19,837 bases of DNA from Zasmidium citrigriseum (lineage: Eukaryota > Ascomycota > Dothideomycetes > Mycosphaerellales > Mycosphaerellaceae): positions 1 through 19,837 of the forward strand of contig NHNW01000119.1 of the NCBI GenBank assembly GCA_002786025.1, given 5' to 3'. The position numbers were made by a program, and so were the translations under genes. The notes under the pieces were generated by a model. That model ran no database searches. It saw nothing but the letters and a program-made list of their open reading frames with translations, and was not told the origin of the DNA. Below, in pieces: positions 1 to 9,552 of the stretch. Position 1 is the stretch's first letter; each line of letters begins with the position of its first letter.

Positions 1-476
1 CGAGTATCTAGGACGTTCGCGAGGATTCGGAGGGGTCGGAGGAGTCCCGTAGCGACTACGTAAAGGTCCCGGCTCGGAAGCTAATAGCTAGATTAGTATC
101 TTCTAGCTAGTCCCACCCTAGTATAAGGTTATAGCCTATAAAGGTGCTAGTCTAAAGGATTTGCTCCGACTCTCTCGTCTTCCCCGTACTATCGTTAATA
201 GCGAGGGTAGCTAAGTAAGCCTTATATAGCGTTATAGGGTTGTCGTTAAGGAACTTAGCCCTTAGAGTAGGAAGATCTAACGTTAGTAGGGACAACCGCC
301 CTATAGCGTACGTAGAGATAAGATTTAACTACGCTCCGCTATCGACGAGGGCGCGGAGAGTAATCGGTCCTATAGCGCTAGTAATAGTTACGTCTACGGC
401 GATCCTCTTTTACCTCTCTCGTAAGGTTTTCCCTAATCGTAGGGGAGATAAGTTTACGATTAGGGGTTACTATTTC
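1..476 (-). pseudogene. pol: Start of pol of element A' (aspartic protease region), partial
   Basis: This matches 11096-11571 of element A. It encodes the retropepsin that would cleave the Gag-Pol polyprotein; the frame leaves the window at position 1. The active-site codons at 343-332 read Asp-Ser-Gly-Ala, the canonical D-S/T-G-A motif. The same site in element A has been mutated to Asn-Ser-Arg-Ala. Stop codons of the RIP type occur elsewhere in the frame, so it is dead. The plus-strand open frame at 240-521 is antisense to this region and is not a gene. Confidence 0.75.
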
Positions 477-2019
477 CCGTATCGTTATAGTCCGAATCGC
501 TTTCGACTTCGACGGCGTTAACGCTATAGTAGGTAGGACGAGAGTCGTTAGAAGGCGTCTACCCTAGTACGCTAGCGGCGGCGTCGCGGCGGGGCGCTAG
601 CGGCCTATATAAGGAGTACTCCCGACAGTTAGGACGTCTATCGTCCCTCCTATCGTCTCGGCGTCTCTCGCTACTACGATTATTTCGCCGTCTATAGTTC
701 TCGCGGTCCTTCTTATTAGAACCTAAGTTATTAGGCCTAGAGTTCTAGTTTCGTCTAGCGCTCGGTACTATACTAGTACGCCTACGGCTAGGGTTCGGCG
801 TAGTACTATTACTAGAGGAGCTTAGAGATTATTCGATCTAGTAGGCTCTTAAGAATAGTTCGTCGGTGTCCTTAGTAGATTTGAGGGTTTCTAGTTCGAT
901 TATCTTCTTACGTACCTACGTCGGTAGGCGTAAGAAGTAGAAATCGATATAGAGGTCCTTAGGTTTAATCTTGTTAGACATTTAGTCTTCTAACCCCTTT
1001 ATATAGGTATAGAAGCGGGAGTAGGACTATCCTTCCTTAATCTTAGATAGGAAGAACGCCTCTACGAGGGCGGCCCGACGGACGGCCAGGCTCTATACGG
1101 CGTCTTAGACGATCTATCGTAGTTCCGCCTAGTGTAGGTCTCCCTTTTCGTCCTTCTAATCGAGGCGACAGTTAACCGTACTAGCGATATCGTTATATAA
1201 TATACTCTTCGATATCTATAAGCTCCTTTAGTAGGTGTTATAGTCGGTACACCTAAAGATCTCGAACTCTTTATTAACGTTCTTAACCTAGCGTTAGTAG
1301 GCCTAGATAGTATAGGTCTCTAATTTGTTAACCCTTCCTTTTTCGAAGAGTCTTTAGAGCCGGCGTTCTATCGAGGTCGTCTCGGAGGTTTTATAGTAGC
1401 TACCCGTGCGGGAAACGTCGTCTCTAGTGTCTAACTAGGTACGTTTGCGTTTCTTAAGTTCGAGAATGCTATGAAGGGCGTTTAGCTTCTTTACGTACGC
1501 TTCGAGCTACTCGGCCGTTATAGCGCTAGTGTCTTAGTTAGACAGTTCTTCGAACTAGCGCTCCTAGGCCTATAGGATAGCGTCTCGTAGCTCCTCCAGG
1601 CGTTATACGCCGCCGAGAGGCGAAGCGTTAACGCTAGTACCGAGTTAGGCATCTCGGGCGTCTTAGTCGCGACCTAGGGTGTCCTCTATAGCACTACTAT
1701 ACTCGCGGCCTTCGTTAATACGTTCCTCTACTATTTCGGGGGCGTACCGTAGCCTAGCCGGTCGTGTACGTCGTTGTCGGGTATAGAGGAAGTAGTCTAA
1801 GGAGGAGGTATTATTCTCTAGTAGTTTAGAGAGAGTTCGCCTACTACGTCGCTATAACGAATCGGCGTCGTTCCGTAGCTAGTTCGAGGGCTCTTCGTAG
1901 GTACGAGAGTTTAAGCTTCTCTAAACTATACGTATACGGAGGTCTTTAAACTACGTTTAGGGAGCGATATAGTAACTAGCTCGGCTATCGAGGCAGTTCT
2001 AGTAGTTCTACTATAGTAT
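454..2019 (-). pseudogene. gag: gag of element A', RIP-inactivated
   Basis: This is the less mutated copy of the gag frame at 9553-11118 (coordinate = 11572 minus the A coordinate). Gag would form the virus-like particle. As in A, the frame is Arg/Asp/Glu-rich and ends in a basic Arg/Asn-rich tail with no visible CCHC knuckle. Several CA and TG sites lost in A survive here (for example around 1403-1475), making this the better template for a consensus of the family. Interrupting stops are TAG/TAA at positions where glutamine or tryptophan is expected. Confidence 0.75.
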
Positions 2020-2069
2020 ACCGTACTCGCTACGGCTGCTCCCCTTAGTAGGGTTATAAGACAATATAC

Positions 2070-2281
2070 TATAAGGACGTAGAAGTAGGAAATAGCGATA
2101 CGAGTAAGTAGTACGAATATCCGATTAAGTGTTGTCTAAGGAGCGAAAGAGAAGAAGCAGAAACCTCCTAAAAAGTAGTATAGGCGCTAAGCCTCCGGTT
2201 AGATACCGGTACGGCCTCGGAGCACTAGCGGAGAGGCTATAGATCGCTACCTTAGGCTCTCTTAGCTTAGATATCCTTATA
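2070..2281 (-). repeat. 5' LTR of element A' (212 bp)
   Basis: In reverse complement it begins TATAAGGATATC and ends GCCCTTATA, the same ends and length as the LTRs at 9291-9502 and 16875-17086. The TA...TA ends are what TG...CA termini become under RIP. Just inside it the primer-binding region keeps an unmutated TTGTC that reads TTATC in element A. Confidence 0.93.
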
Positions 2282-2283
2282 AT

Positions 2284-4600
2284 AAGAATCTCGAGTACTT
2301 TATAACTACGAAGAAGCTTAACCGCCGATAGGCTCGTTAAGTAGAGTTCCTTAGCTAGTTTAATTTTAAGATTATATATCGTCTAGGTAAATAAGGCTAG
2401 AAGCTAGATAGTTTAATAAGACGCTTATAAGATCTACCTAGTACCGTTACCGACGCTCGCCTTTAATATTAATAGTAGACGATTCTTAAGCTATATAACC
2501 TCGATATAGTTATATAGTTCGCGATATAAGCCGATCCCGACTCGGGTACTTAGTATTAACCTCCTTCCGTCTCCGATATAGACGAGGAAGACGGAGGAGT
2601 ACCTATTAAGGATAATACGCCCCCTATAGACGGGGATAGCGACGTAGATAATAGCCCTAGCGATAGCCCTAACGACTCGGAGGACGACTCGGAAGAGTCT
2701 ATACTATAATAAGCCTACGTATAACTAAGCGTCGCCGCCTATATTAAGAGACTTAGTAGAGACTTAGCCGCTAGGAAGCCTAACGCCTAGATTTAGCGAT
2801 AGAAAATCGAAGCCTCCGACTACTAAGTAATACTTAACCGCCTCTATATTAATAAGCGTCTCTACGTACCTAAGTATAAGAATCTCCGTATACGGATTAT
2901 CTAGCGGTATTACGACCTATAAGTAGCTAGCTACTAAGGGCCTATATAGACGTTCGAGCTAGTACGAAGACAGAACCTCTTCTAGCCCCTTATATCTATA
3001 GATATCGTACGATACTATAGGAACTATTACGTCTATCGACGAGCTAATTTATTAAGACTTAAGAAGTAAGGTATACTATTAGCTATACCTACCCCTAGAA
3101 GCGAATAGAAACACCTATTAGTAGACTTTATTATTAAACTACCTACTAGTAAGGATACCGAGACTAGAGTAATCTATAAGTATATTATAATAGTTACCGA
3201 TATACTTACTAAGTAGGTTAGACTAATCCCTACTATAAGCCTAGAAGCGGAGTACGCTACTAACCTCTTTTATAAGTATATCTTTAGTATTTACAGGTTA
3301 CCTAAGGTTATAATATCGGACCGTAGTACCTAGTAGATTAGCACCTTTTTTAAGCGTCTATATACCCGTCTTAGTATTATATAGAATATCTCTACTATAT
3401 TCTATCCCGAGACTAACGGTTAATCCGAGCGTATAAATTAAACCCTCGAGTAGTATCTAAGAGCTTTCGTTAACTATTAGTAAGATAACTAGGTTGTAAT
3501 ACTACCCTCCGCCGAGTTTACCCTTAATAATTACGAATCGGTAAGTACGGGTATAACGCCCTTCTTTACGAACTACGGGCGATACCCGCGTATAGAATTC
3601 TACTTACTTATAGCGCTACCCTAAGTTCCTAACTCCTAGCTTCCTTACGTATAAGTAGTAGATAAACTAGTTAATAGTATACGCGATATATAGGCGTATC
3701 TCCGATCCGTACTCGAGGAGTTACGTAAGGAGAGACTCGAGGAATTAATAGTATAGTACGTACTTACGTAGGCTAGGCATACTAACGCCGCTAATATAAG
3801 AAGGGCTACTATACTAGCGTATAGAGCTAGCGATATAGTCTAGCTCGATACCCGTAATATTAGAACTATACGACCTACGAAGAAGCTTAACGATAAGTTC
3901 TTAGGTCTATTTAAGATTATCGAACCCGTCGGCCGACGGTTATATCGCCTAAAACTTAACGTAGGTATAACTATCTATAACGTCTATTATACCTCGGTCC
4001 TCTAGCTTTATACTAACGACCCGCTACCTAGGTAAAAGTAGGATCCTCCGCTACCTATATAGCTTAATCCCGAAGATAACCTCGGATCTAACGAATAGGA
4101 GGTTTAAGAGGTAGTAGACTCGCGTATTAAGTATCGTAAGGTATACTACAAGATTAAGTAGAAGGGATATAAGGAGATAATAGAAGAACCTTAGAACAAC
4201 CTATTACCTAGTTGTAAGAAGAGTATTAATACCTTCTATTAGCGGTACCTAGATAAGCCTAGACCTCGAGTATACGAGCTAGTACCTCTATAATAGTATA
4301 GCCTCGCTATACTAACTAGTAATAACTTTATATCTAACTATAGTACTAATACTAGTAACGTCGTTACTAGCGGTATTAGCGTATAGGACCTAGCTACTCT
4401 ATATATAACCGTACTTCCGCGTCGTAGCGACTAGCGCTTAACTAGACCGTTCGCCTCTATATATAATAACTCGACTAATATACGCGGCCGCCTTAACCCC
4501 TCGGGCGAGCTACTACCGTTAACGTCTAAAGCATACGATATAGATATAGATACGGATATAGATATAGATATAGCTCTTAGACGTCGTAGGAGCTCCTTTA
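2284..4600 (+). pseudogene. pol: pol of element B: RNase H end, integrase, chromodomain
   Basis: One reading frame runs about 770 codons with no frameshift but many TAG/TAA codons. It opens with the RNase H end (Lys-Asn-Leu-Glu-Tyr-Phe at 2284-2301, then an Arg-rich helix). An integrase zinc-finger region follows at about 2870-3050. The integrase core has Asp at 3124-3126, Asp at 3319-3321 and Glu at 3427-3429, a spacing of D-64-D-35-E, the DD35E pattern. A chromodomain lies at about 4093-4260 with the Lys-(stop for Trp)-Lys-Gly-Tyr motif. The product would copy and integrate the element; chromodomains of this clade steer insertion to heterochromatin. The three catalytic codons survive, but the frame is broken by stops. 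The 5' end is cut off by A'. Confidence 0.87.
4537..4572 (+). repeat. GATATA hexamer tandem repeat in the pol tail of B
   Basis: About six near-perfect GATATA units, one carrying ACG. They sit in frame with pol and read as alternating Asp-Ile with one Asp-Thr, an acidic low-complexity tail just before the polypurine tract. Before RIP the Ile codons could have been Met or Thr. Confidence 0.8.
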
Positions 4601-4601
4601 A

Positions 4602-4614
4602 TAGAGGGGGGGGG
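4602..4614 (+). promoter_or_regulatory. Polypurine tract of element B
   Basis: The purine run AGAGGGGGGGGG immediately precedes the LTR that begins TACTATTACG. It is the plus-strand priming site for reverse transcription and fixes the start of the 3' LTR. Confidence 0.8.
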
Positions 4615-4790
4615 TACTATTACGAGCGCTACGTAGCTATTTATCTAACCCTGCTTATTACGTACCTAACGCTCGCTAGCGGCTTAGTATTCTCTTAAAT
4701 AGCCCGCGCCTCTCGCGCTCTTCTTAGAAACTCTATCTCTCGATAGTTTAAAACCCTATACGTAACCCTCGTTTCTACTACCCTATAATA
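4615..4790 (+). repeat. 3' LTR of element B (right end approximate)
   Basis: It starts directly after the polypurine tract with TACTATT, a RIP-altered TG start. CTTAAATAG at about 4694 resembles a TATA box, followed by a C/T-rich stretch. The proposed end CCCTATAATA is where a CA terminus would have become TA. No second copy is in the window, so the length of about 176 bp is an estimate. Confidence 0.6.
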
Positions 4791-4848
4791 TACGAAGTTA
4801 ATCTTAGGACTCGGGAAGGTTAGCGATAGGAGTGTTATTAGCTCGGAG

Positions 4849-6888
4849 CTACCGAGTCTTAGCTACTAAGGATTGCTTACGCTCTTTATTCTTAAGGATA
4901 CTAGTAGGGGCGAACTATATCTTCGAGGTAGAATTTACCTTCTCCTACGAACGGGTAGTAGTATTAGAGTAGTAACCTTTATCTAGTAAGTATTTAGGGG
5001 TAATATAGAAGGATCTATATTTATACTAGTTAAAAGTATCCGTAGCTTCTTCGATAATCTTAGAGCGTTAGATATACTAGAAAGTAGGATCGTATAGTTC
5101 CTTAGACTTACTAACTCTAGCGAAGTAGACCTTTACCGATAATAACGTAGGTAGCGCTATAGAACTTAAAGTAGAGGTCCTAGTAATAGAGCTATTATTA
5201 CTTCTCTATTTAGCTAGGAACTTATTAGTATTAGTTCCCGTAAAGGCGATCTTCTCGGTAGGCTACTCTATCCGAATAGCTAGTAGTATACTATATAACT
5301 TCGGCTTAGTTCTATCCTATCGCTAAGTTATAGACTTCGGGTTATAGCTACCCTTCGGTCCTAAGTACTACTTATTATCTAGTAGGTAGTAGTAACCGGT
5401 ATTAAGGAATATCTTAAATATCTCGTAGGTAGCGCTAGTATAACTAGGCTTACTATAGTTCTAGTACTTATCGGCTATAGTAGGGCCTATTAGGGGAGCT
5501 TTCCTCTATTATATAGTAAAGACCCTAGTATTATACCTACTAGAGATATTCCTTATCTAATCCGTAGCCTAAGGGTTAAGTAGTATTACCCTACTTAGGT
5601 ACTAGCGTTATATTATAGCGATTTCTATACGATAAAGTCGATTAGTAAGTAAGCTAATCTTAGTATTATAAGAAGCTAGAGTAATATTCGAGATATAAGA
5701 CAAATTAATATCTAATATAGGTTGTCTATCTTCGATAGACTTCTATAGAGTCTTTATCTATATAGTCGTCTCCTTTTAGGTAAGGTTATACCCTTTATTC
5801 CCTTCGATTAGGCGTATAGCTTCGTCGAAGATTTTACCGAATTCCCGGAAGCTATATTCGCGTAAGGGATATAGGTTAAACTTCTAATATAGCTTTCGCT
5901 ATAGTTAATTAGGGAGTCCCTAGAGGAATAGGCGAGTATAGGAGTTATTTTCTATATCCGCCTTCTTAATCTTCTTACTTACGGTAATAAACTAGCGGTA
6001 GTAGCTAGACAAGTTATCCCCTATAGAACGGTTAGTACTAGTAAGTTATTCTAGGTACTAGCGAGTTCTAAGGAGTATAAAAGTATTAGTCTAGGTAAAC
6101 TCGCGAGTAACCTTAATACGGAACTTCTTATAGTCCCTATCCTCGTACCCTAGAACTCGAGTAACACGCGGGCGAGTTAGTAGATTAGTATTTAGTCGAA
6201 AGCGAGACAACTTCTCTATATTAGTTAAGTTAGAGTTATACTTAGTAATTAAGTTATCGAAACGATCGATAAAGGTAGAGACATTCTTCCTATCGAAGAG
6301 AGGATTCTTACTAGAACCTAGTATAGGTATCTTAGGCCGTAAGTTAGGAAGAACTAAAGCTAGTTACTAAATAATAGCCTAAGGATTAGCCTACTAAGCC
6401 GGAGTAACGGAAGATCTAGTAGCCTAGCTACTTCCTCCGCTATTACTATTATTAGCGTTAGCGTTAGTAATAGGAGTAGCTATCTAGGTACGATAAGACC
6501 TTCCTTAGGTAAGAAGTAGTAGGCGCGGGGTAGGGACTTTAGAAGTAGTACTTATACTCGTTCTAGTTAGTAACTATTCCGAGGTAGGAGTCTTAACTTC
6601 TTCGGAGCTAGAAGATCTATTAGTAGTAGATATCTTTAGCTTAGAAGGGCTAAGGTCTACTAGTAAGTTACGGAACTTAGGGTTAGCGTTAGGATCTTCC
6701 TATCTTAAAGGTTAATTAATAGGAGACTCTTCTTCTAACCTAGACTCTTATAGCGGCGAGCTACTTATAAGAGGTAACTTCGATCTACTTAAACTACTTC
6801 CCCGAGTAAAGTATATAGTAGACGGTAGGTAATCCTAGGGCGTAGAGTCCGGAATCCTAGTTAGGTCTTTTCGTACCCCGTAGGGTAT
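4849..6888 (-). pseudogene. gag: gag-like frame of element C with CCHC zinc knuckle
   Basis: A single minus-strand frame of about 680 codons without a frameshift, starting at ATA (ancestral ATG) at 6888-6886. The first 200 codons are Ser/Thr/Asn/Pro-rich. A globular region from about 6310 down to 5800 has the order seen in fungal Ty3/gypsy Gag: Phe-Asp-Arg-Lys-Asn-Val, then Gly-Tyr-Glu-Asp-Arg-Asp-Tyr-Lys-Lys, and later Gly-Leu-Pro near 5905. A zinc knuckle at 5466-5425 has CX2CX4HX4C spacing, but all four ligand codons now encode tyrosine. It would be a nucleocapsid precursor. No protease or RT follows before the LTR of B at 4790. The stop at 4849 is uncertain; the frame could run to about 4804. 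Confidence 0.8.
5425..5466 (-). other. CCHC zinc knuckle of the C gag with every ligand mutated
   Basis: Fourteen codons read Tyr-stop-Asn-Tyr-Ser-Lys-Pro-Ser-Tyr-Thr-Ser-Ala-Thr-Tyr. The tyrosines stand at positions 1, 4, 9 and 14, exactly the Cys, Cys, His and Cys positions of a retroviral-type knuckle. TGC/TGT to TAC/TAT and CAT/CAC to TAT/TAC are the changes RIP makes. Confidence 0.85.
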
Positions 6889-7900
6889 AAAATTAAGAGG
6901 TAAAGGTTTATTACTTATTTAGTAACACGAGGGGTACAAATTAGACACGAAAGCGTCCTTATTAATTAAAACAGATAGAAGTAATGTTTTTATAAGGGTT
7001 TTACGACTTAGGTAATAATAAGATATAGCCTTAAGCCGAGTATAGTAATAGGGTATAGATATAGGTAGATAGATATAAATTAAATAGTTTAAATAGTAAA
7101 TATATAATAGAAGCAAGGATATAGGTATATATAGTATAAAGTAGTATATAAGGGCGGTACTAGTTATAGTACGAGTATAGTACTAGTAACGAGTTCGCTA
7201 TTACTAGAAGGTATAGGGTACTAATTAATAGTAGTTCCTCTTAGTAAGGTCCGGAGGTAAGGTTATATATTAATACTTCCTTCCTATACGTATAGGCCTA
7301 ATAGCTATTACTATATTAGGTAGCTACGATTTAGTTAGTAGCTTCGATCTAGACTAACAAACCTTATTCTAGGGATTATAGCCTTACGAGTAGTTACCCC
7401 TTTCTAAGCCTCTACCTAGAACGATTCTTCTAAATACCTTATCCTATAGCGGTTTCGAATCTTAATAGTCCGAAGGTAGTTAAGTCGGAGCGTAATCTTA
7501 GCTATCTATAGATAGTATCTAATTTTAATAATAGAGAGCGTATTGCTAAGGGCAGTTATCGTGTTCGCGAAAAGTAGTTATTAGGGTTTCCGCTATACCT
7601 ACTTCCGCCGAGTAGTAAAGTATAGTACTACCCTTCCGATTTCCTAAGGTTTCGAGTATTTATATAGTATATATTCGAGCTTCGCCTATTAGATACGTCT
7701 ACCTAATAATATAATCTCTAGTATTCCGTTTATACCTATTTTGTTTAACTAACTATAGACTCGAGCCTATTTCTATAGCTAAACTATTATATCTATTATT
7801 CCGTATTACTAGGTTATTCGTACTAAAGCTCCTATATACTAAATGTCGTATATATCGTGTTTCTTATATTCTTATATCTTTCCTTAATATAGCTACGCTA
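6889..7900. other. Unassigned stretch upstream of the C gag; possible leader and LTR of C
   Basis: From 6889 to about 7150 the sequence is A/T-rich and keeps a few CA/TG pairs (6926-6990). This is where the leader of the minus-strand element C should lie. I could not find an LTR pair, because C's other end would be outside the window. TATATAAGG at about 7145 is TATA-like. From 7150 to 7900 no frame on either strand looked like a known domain. Isolated TG/CA sites survive near 7550-7570 and 7840-7860. Confidence 0.4.
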
Positions 7901-8464
7901 GCGTTACTCTTATAAATACTCTTACTTATATCGAATCTATCGGAGTATAGTTTCGCGAGGGCGTATTATCGAATACTCGAAGGTTAGAAGTCGGAAGAAG
8001 ACGGGTATATCTTCTACCCTCGTACTAACTACTAAAAATATAACCTAGCGCCTATAGACTAACCTACCTATAGTCGCTAAGTAGGTAGTAGAGCTAATAA
8101 GGGGTTATAGACGATAGATCTTAACTAAGGGTATAATATAGCTCTATTAGTAGGTTTAGGTATATAGAGGTATTCGTATATACTAAAGTACTTCTAGAGG
8201 AAGCTATAAAAGAAGAGAAGAAGTTTAGTATATAGGATTTTACTATATCTATCTATATCGTATAATATATAAGAAGCTAGTTGTATATATATAAAGTAGG
8301 TATCGTAATAATAATAAAGGTACTCGTAGCTCGGAAGTTAAAGGTAGGTACTAGTAGCCGCGGTAGCTTCCGTAGAAGCTAGCTAGCTAGCCTATATTAG
8401 TCTATAGGCGCTAGGTTATACTATCTTCTTCTCTCGTTTATATTTTACTAGATATCGTTAGTAA
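7901..8464. other. Unassigned stretch with a possible unrecognised coding remnant
   Basis: A plus-strand frame at about 8161-8370 has charged, fairly balanced composition (for example Val-Leu-Leu-Glu-Glu-Ala-Ile-Lys-Glu-Glu-Lys-Lys from about 8188) broken only by TAG/TAA. It could be an exon remnant or chance. No family is recognised. The left end abuts nothing identifiable, and the right end meets the 3' end of the histone-like gene. Confidence 0.25.
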
Positions 8465-8670
8465 ATACTAGCTACGTATACTAGCTACGTAACTTATATT
8501 ATATAATACGGTCCGTATAGCTAGTACTCTTATTACTTAAGCCTTCTTTATTATTAGCCTCTATTCTCTCGAGGCGCGATAATAATCGTTTTAGCTCTCT
8601 ATCCGTTTTATCGATACGACGCTAAAGAGCCTCTTTATTACTACTATCTTATTCTTCTTCTTCTTCTTTA

Positions 8671-8840
8671 ATAGGCTTAGGTAAGGTAACTCGAGCTCTC
8701 TTACGTAGATTATACTAGCTACTAATAGGCTTAGGTAAGGTAACTCGAGGTCCTCTCTTATATAGCGTATACTAGCTACTAATAGGCTTAGGTAAGGTAA
8801 CTCGAGTTCTCTTACGTAGCGTACGCTAGCTACCCTAGAT
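8671..8840 (-). repeat. Three tandem 54-57 bp coding repeats in the H3-like extension
   Basis: On the plus strand, units starting with ATAGGCTTAGG lie at 8671, 8725 and 8782 (steps of 54 and 57 bp). Both steps are multiples of three. On the minus strand each unit encodes Leu-(Arg/Tyr)-Lys-Arg-x-(Arg/Pro)-Arg-Val-Thr-Leu-Pro-Lys-Pro-Ile, a basic motif. The codon-multiple period supports a protein-level repeat. Confidence 0.85.
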
Positions 8841-9127
8841 AAGGCGCTTCTAGCCTCTATTACTCTTATATTACTCCTCCTAGGCTTAGAATACTACTTC
8901 GTTATTATTGTTCGTAATAATATAAGAGTTAACTTTACCTTATCTCTTATTATTTAGGTAGGTAATTTACTTCTTAAGACTAATACTAATAGTAGCTCTT
9001 AGGTAGAGAGCGTCTATTATACTACGTAGCTTAAAGTTGTTATAGATCTTAAGGATCTAACTAAGGGTATAAAGGTCCTTCTATATAAGCGTAATACGCT
9101 TTCTATTAAGCGTAATAAGGTTAGTAG

Positions 9128-9179
9128 CTAAAAATTATTAGTATACGCTAGCTACGCTTACTAGCTACGTAGAATATAC
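9128..9179 (-). other. Predicted intron in H3-like gene 2
   Basis: On the minus strand it runs from GTATATTC to TTTTTAG, 52 nt, with an ATACTAATAA branch-like site. Removing it restores a gapless histone-fold alignment from Ala-Leu-Gln through Thr-Asn-Leu. The length is typical of fungal introns. It contains a 29-bp motif also found at 18706-18734. Confidence 0.7.
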
Positions 9180-9285
9180 CTTTAATTATATTATATAGTA
9201 CGTATACTATAGTATATTAGAGGGCTTAGATTATATCTTTCTTCTAGCGTAGCTTAAAATAAATATATTTACCCTTATCTTTAAT

Positions 9286-9290
9286 ATAAC
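9286..9290. repeat. Left target-site duplication of element A (ATAAC)
   Basis: ATAAC directly precedes the LTR start at 9291 and recurs at 17087-17091 directly after the 3' LTR. Five bases is the usual Ty3/gypsy duplication. Confidence 0.92.
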
Positions 9291-9502
9291 TATAAGGATA
9301 TCTAAGCTAAGAGAGCCTAAGGTAGCGATCTATAGCCTCTCTACTAGTACTCCGAGGCCGTACTAGTATCTAACTAGAGGCTTAGCGCCTATACTACTTT
9401 TTAGAAGGTTTCTACTTCTCCTCTTTCGCTCCTTAGATAATACTTAATCGGATATTCGTACTACTTACTTGTATCGCTATTTCCTACTTCTACGCCCTTA
9501 TA
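9291..9502 (+). repeat. 5' LTR of element A
   Basis: 212 bp, from TATAAGGATATC to GCCCTTATA, matching 16875-17086 and the inverse copy at 2070-2281. Differences among the three are mostly C/T and G/A. The primer-binding site should start at 9503 (GTATATTATC...); RIP has altered it too far to name the priming tRNA. Confidence 0.95.
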
Positions 9503-9552
9503 GTATATTATCTTATAACCCTACTAAGGGGAGTAGCTATAGCGAGTATAGT

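Larger units (their letters stand above)
1..2281 (-). mobile_element. Ty3/gypsy LTR retrotransposon A', partial (5' LTR, gag, start of pol), inverted
   Basis: This is the reverse complement of 9291-11571 in element A. Position 1 pairs with 11571 and 2281 with 9291, so both copies span exactly 2281 bp with no net indel. The 5' LTR is at 2070-2281; the rest of the element runs off the left edge. The flank at 2282 begins ATAAG, the expected first half of a 5-bp target duplication whose partner is outside the window. The insertion splits a codon in the RNase H domain of element B. A' keeps roughly thirty CpA/TpG sites by eye, against a handful in the matching part of A, so it has suffered less RIP. 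Confidence 0.93.
2282..4790 (+). mobile_element. Ty3/gypsy chromovirus B, 3' part (pol end, polypurine tract, 3' LTR)
   Basis: This is the 3' half of a second, unrelated Ty3/gypsy element on the plus strand. It starts in the middle of the RNase H domain because A' is inserted there, and continues through integrase and chromodomain to a purine tract and an LTR. Its 5' LTR, gag, protease and RT must lie beyond A', left of the window. The LTR end near 4790 is inferred from the TA terminus and the abrupt start of unrelated sequence, so that boundary is approximate. Confidence 0.85.
8465..9290 (-). pseudogene. Histone H3-like gene 2, 3' part: end of histone fold plus long C-terminal extension
   Basis: This is the second half of the gene whose first half is at 17087-17443; element A separates them. 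From 9252 the frame reads Leu-Arg-stop-Lys-Lys-Asp-Ile-Ile-stop-Ala-Leu-stop, matching H3 from the end of loop 1 into helix 2. After a 52-nt intron (9179-9128) it reads Ala-Thr-Asn-Leu, then Arg-Lys-Arg-Ile-Thr-Leu-Ile-stop-Lys-Asp-Leu, matching the H3 stretch Thr-Asn-Leu...Lys-Arg-Val-Thr-Ile-Met-Lys-Asp-Ile. With the intron removed, helix 2 through helix 3 aligns without a gap. The frame then continues unbroken from 9127 to about 8480. It carries an Asn-rich linker, three repeats of Arg-Val-Thr-Leu-Pro-Lys-Pro-Ile, a Glu5 run, and a Lys/Arg/Glu/Leu helix likely to form a coiled coil. Canonical H3 ends soon after helix 3, so the extension is unusual. A one-base frame change lies near the insertion point (about 9255-9290). 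The true stop is uncertain. Confidence 0.78.

Noticed and set aside
240..521. 93-codon open frame on the plus strand
   Set aside because: It is antisense to the protease start of element A', and the matching stretch of element A does not support a plus-strand gene. Arg/Ala/Val-rich composition fits a chance frame.
4537..4572. Telomere-like or regulatory hexamer array
   Set aside because: GATATA units are in frame with pol of element B and read as an Asp-Ile tail. Fungal telomeres are TTAGGG-type.
6919..7116. 65-codon open frame on the minus strand
   Set aside because: Almost entirely Tyr, Leu and Ile from A/T-rich repeats, with no domain. It lies in the presumed leader upstream of the C gag and is open only because the sequence is locally A/T-rich.
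8671..8840. CRISPR-like array
   Set aside because: Only three units, with related rather than unique spacers, a period that is a multiple of three, and a clear coding frame on the minus strand in a eukaryotic setting.
8467..9169. Flanking direct repeats marking a small DNA transposon around the histone-like 3' exon
   Set aside because: The similar stretches at 8467-8489 and 9141-9169 are direct, not inverted, with no target duplication. They fall at intron or gene-end positions of one continuous gene.
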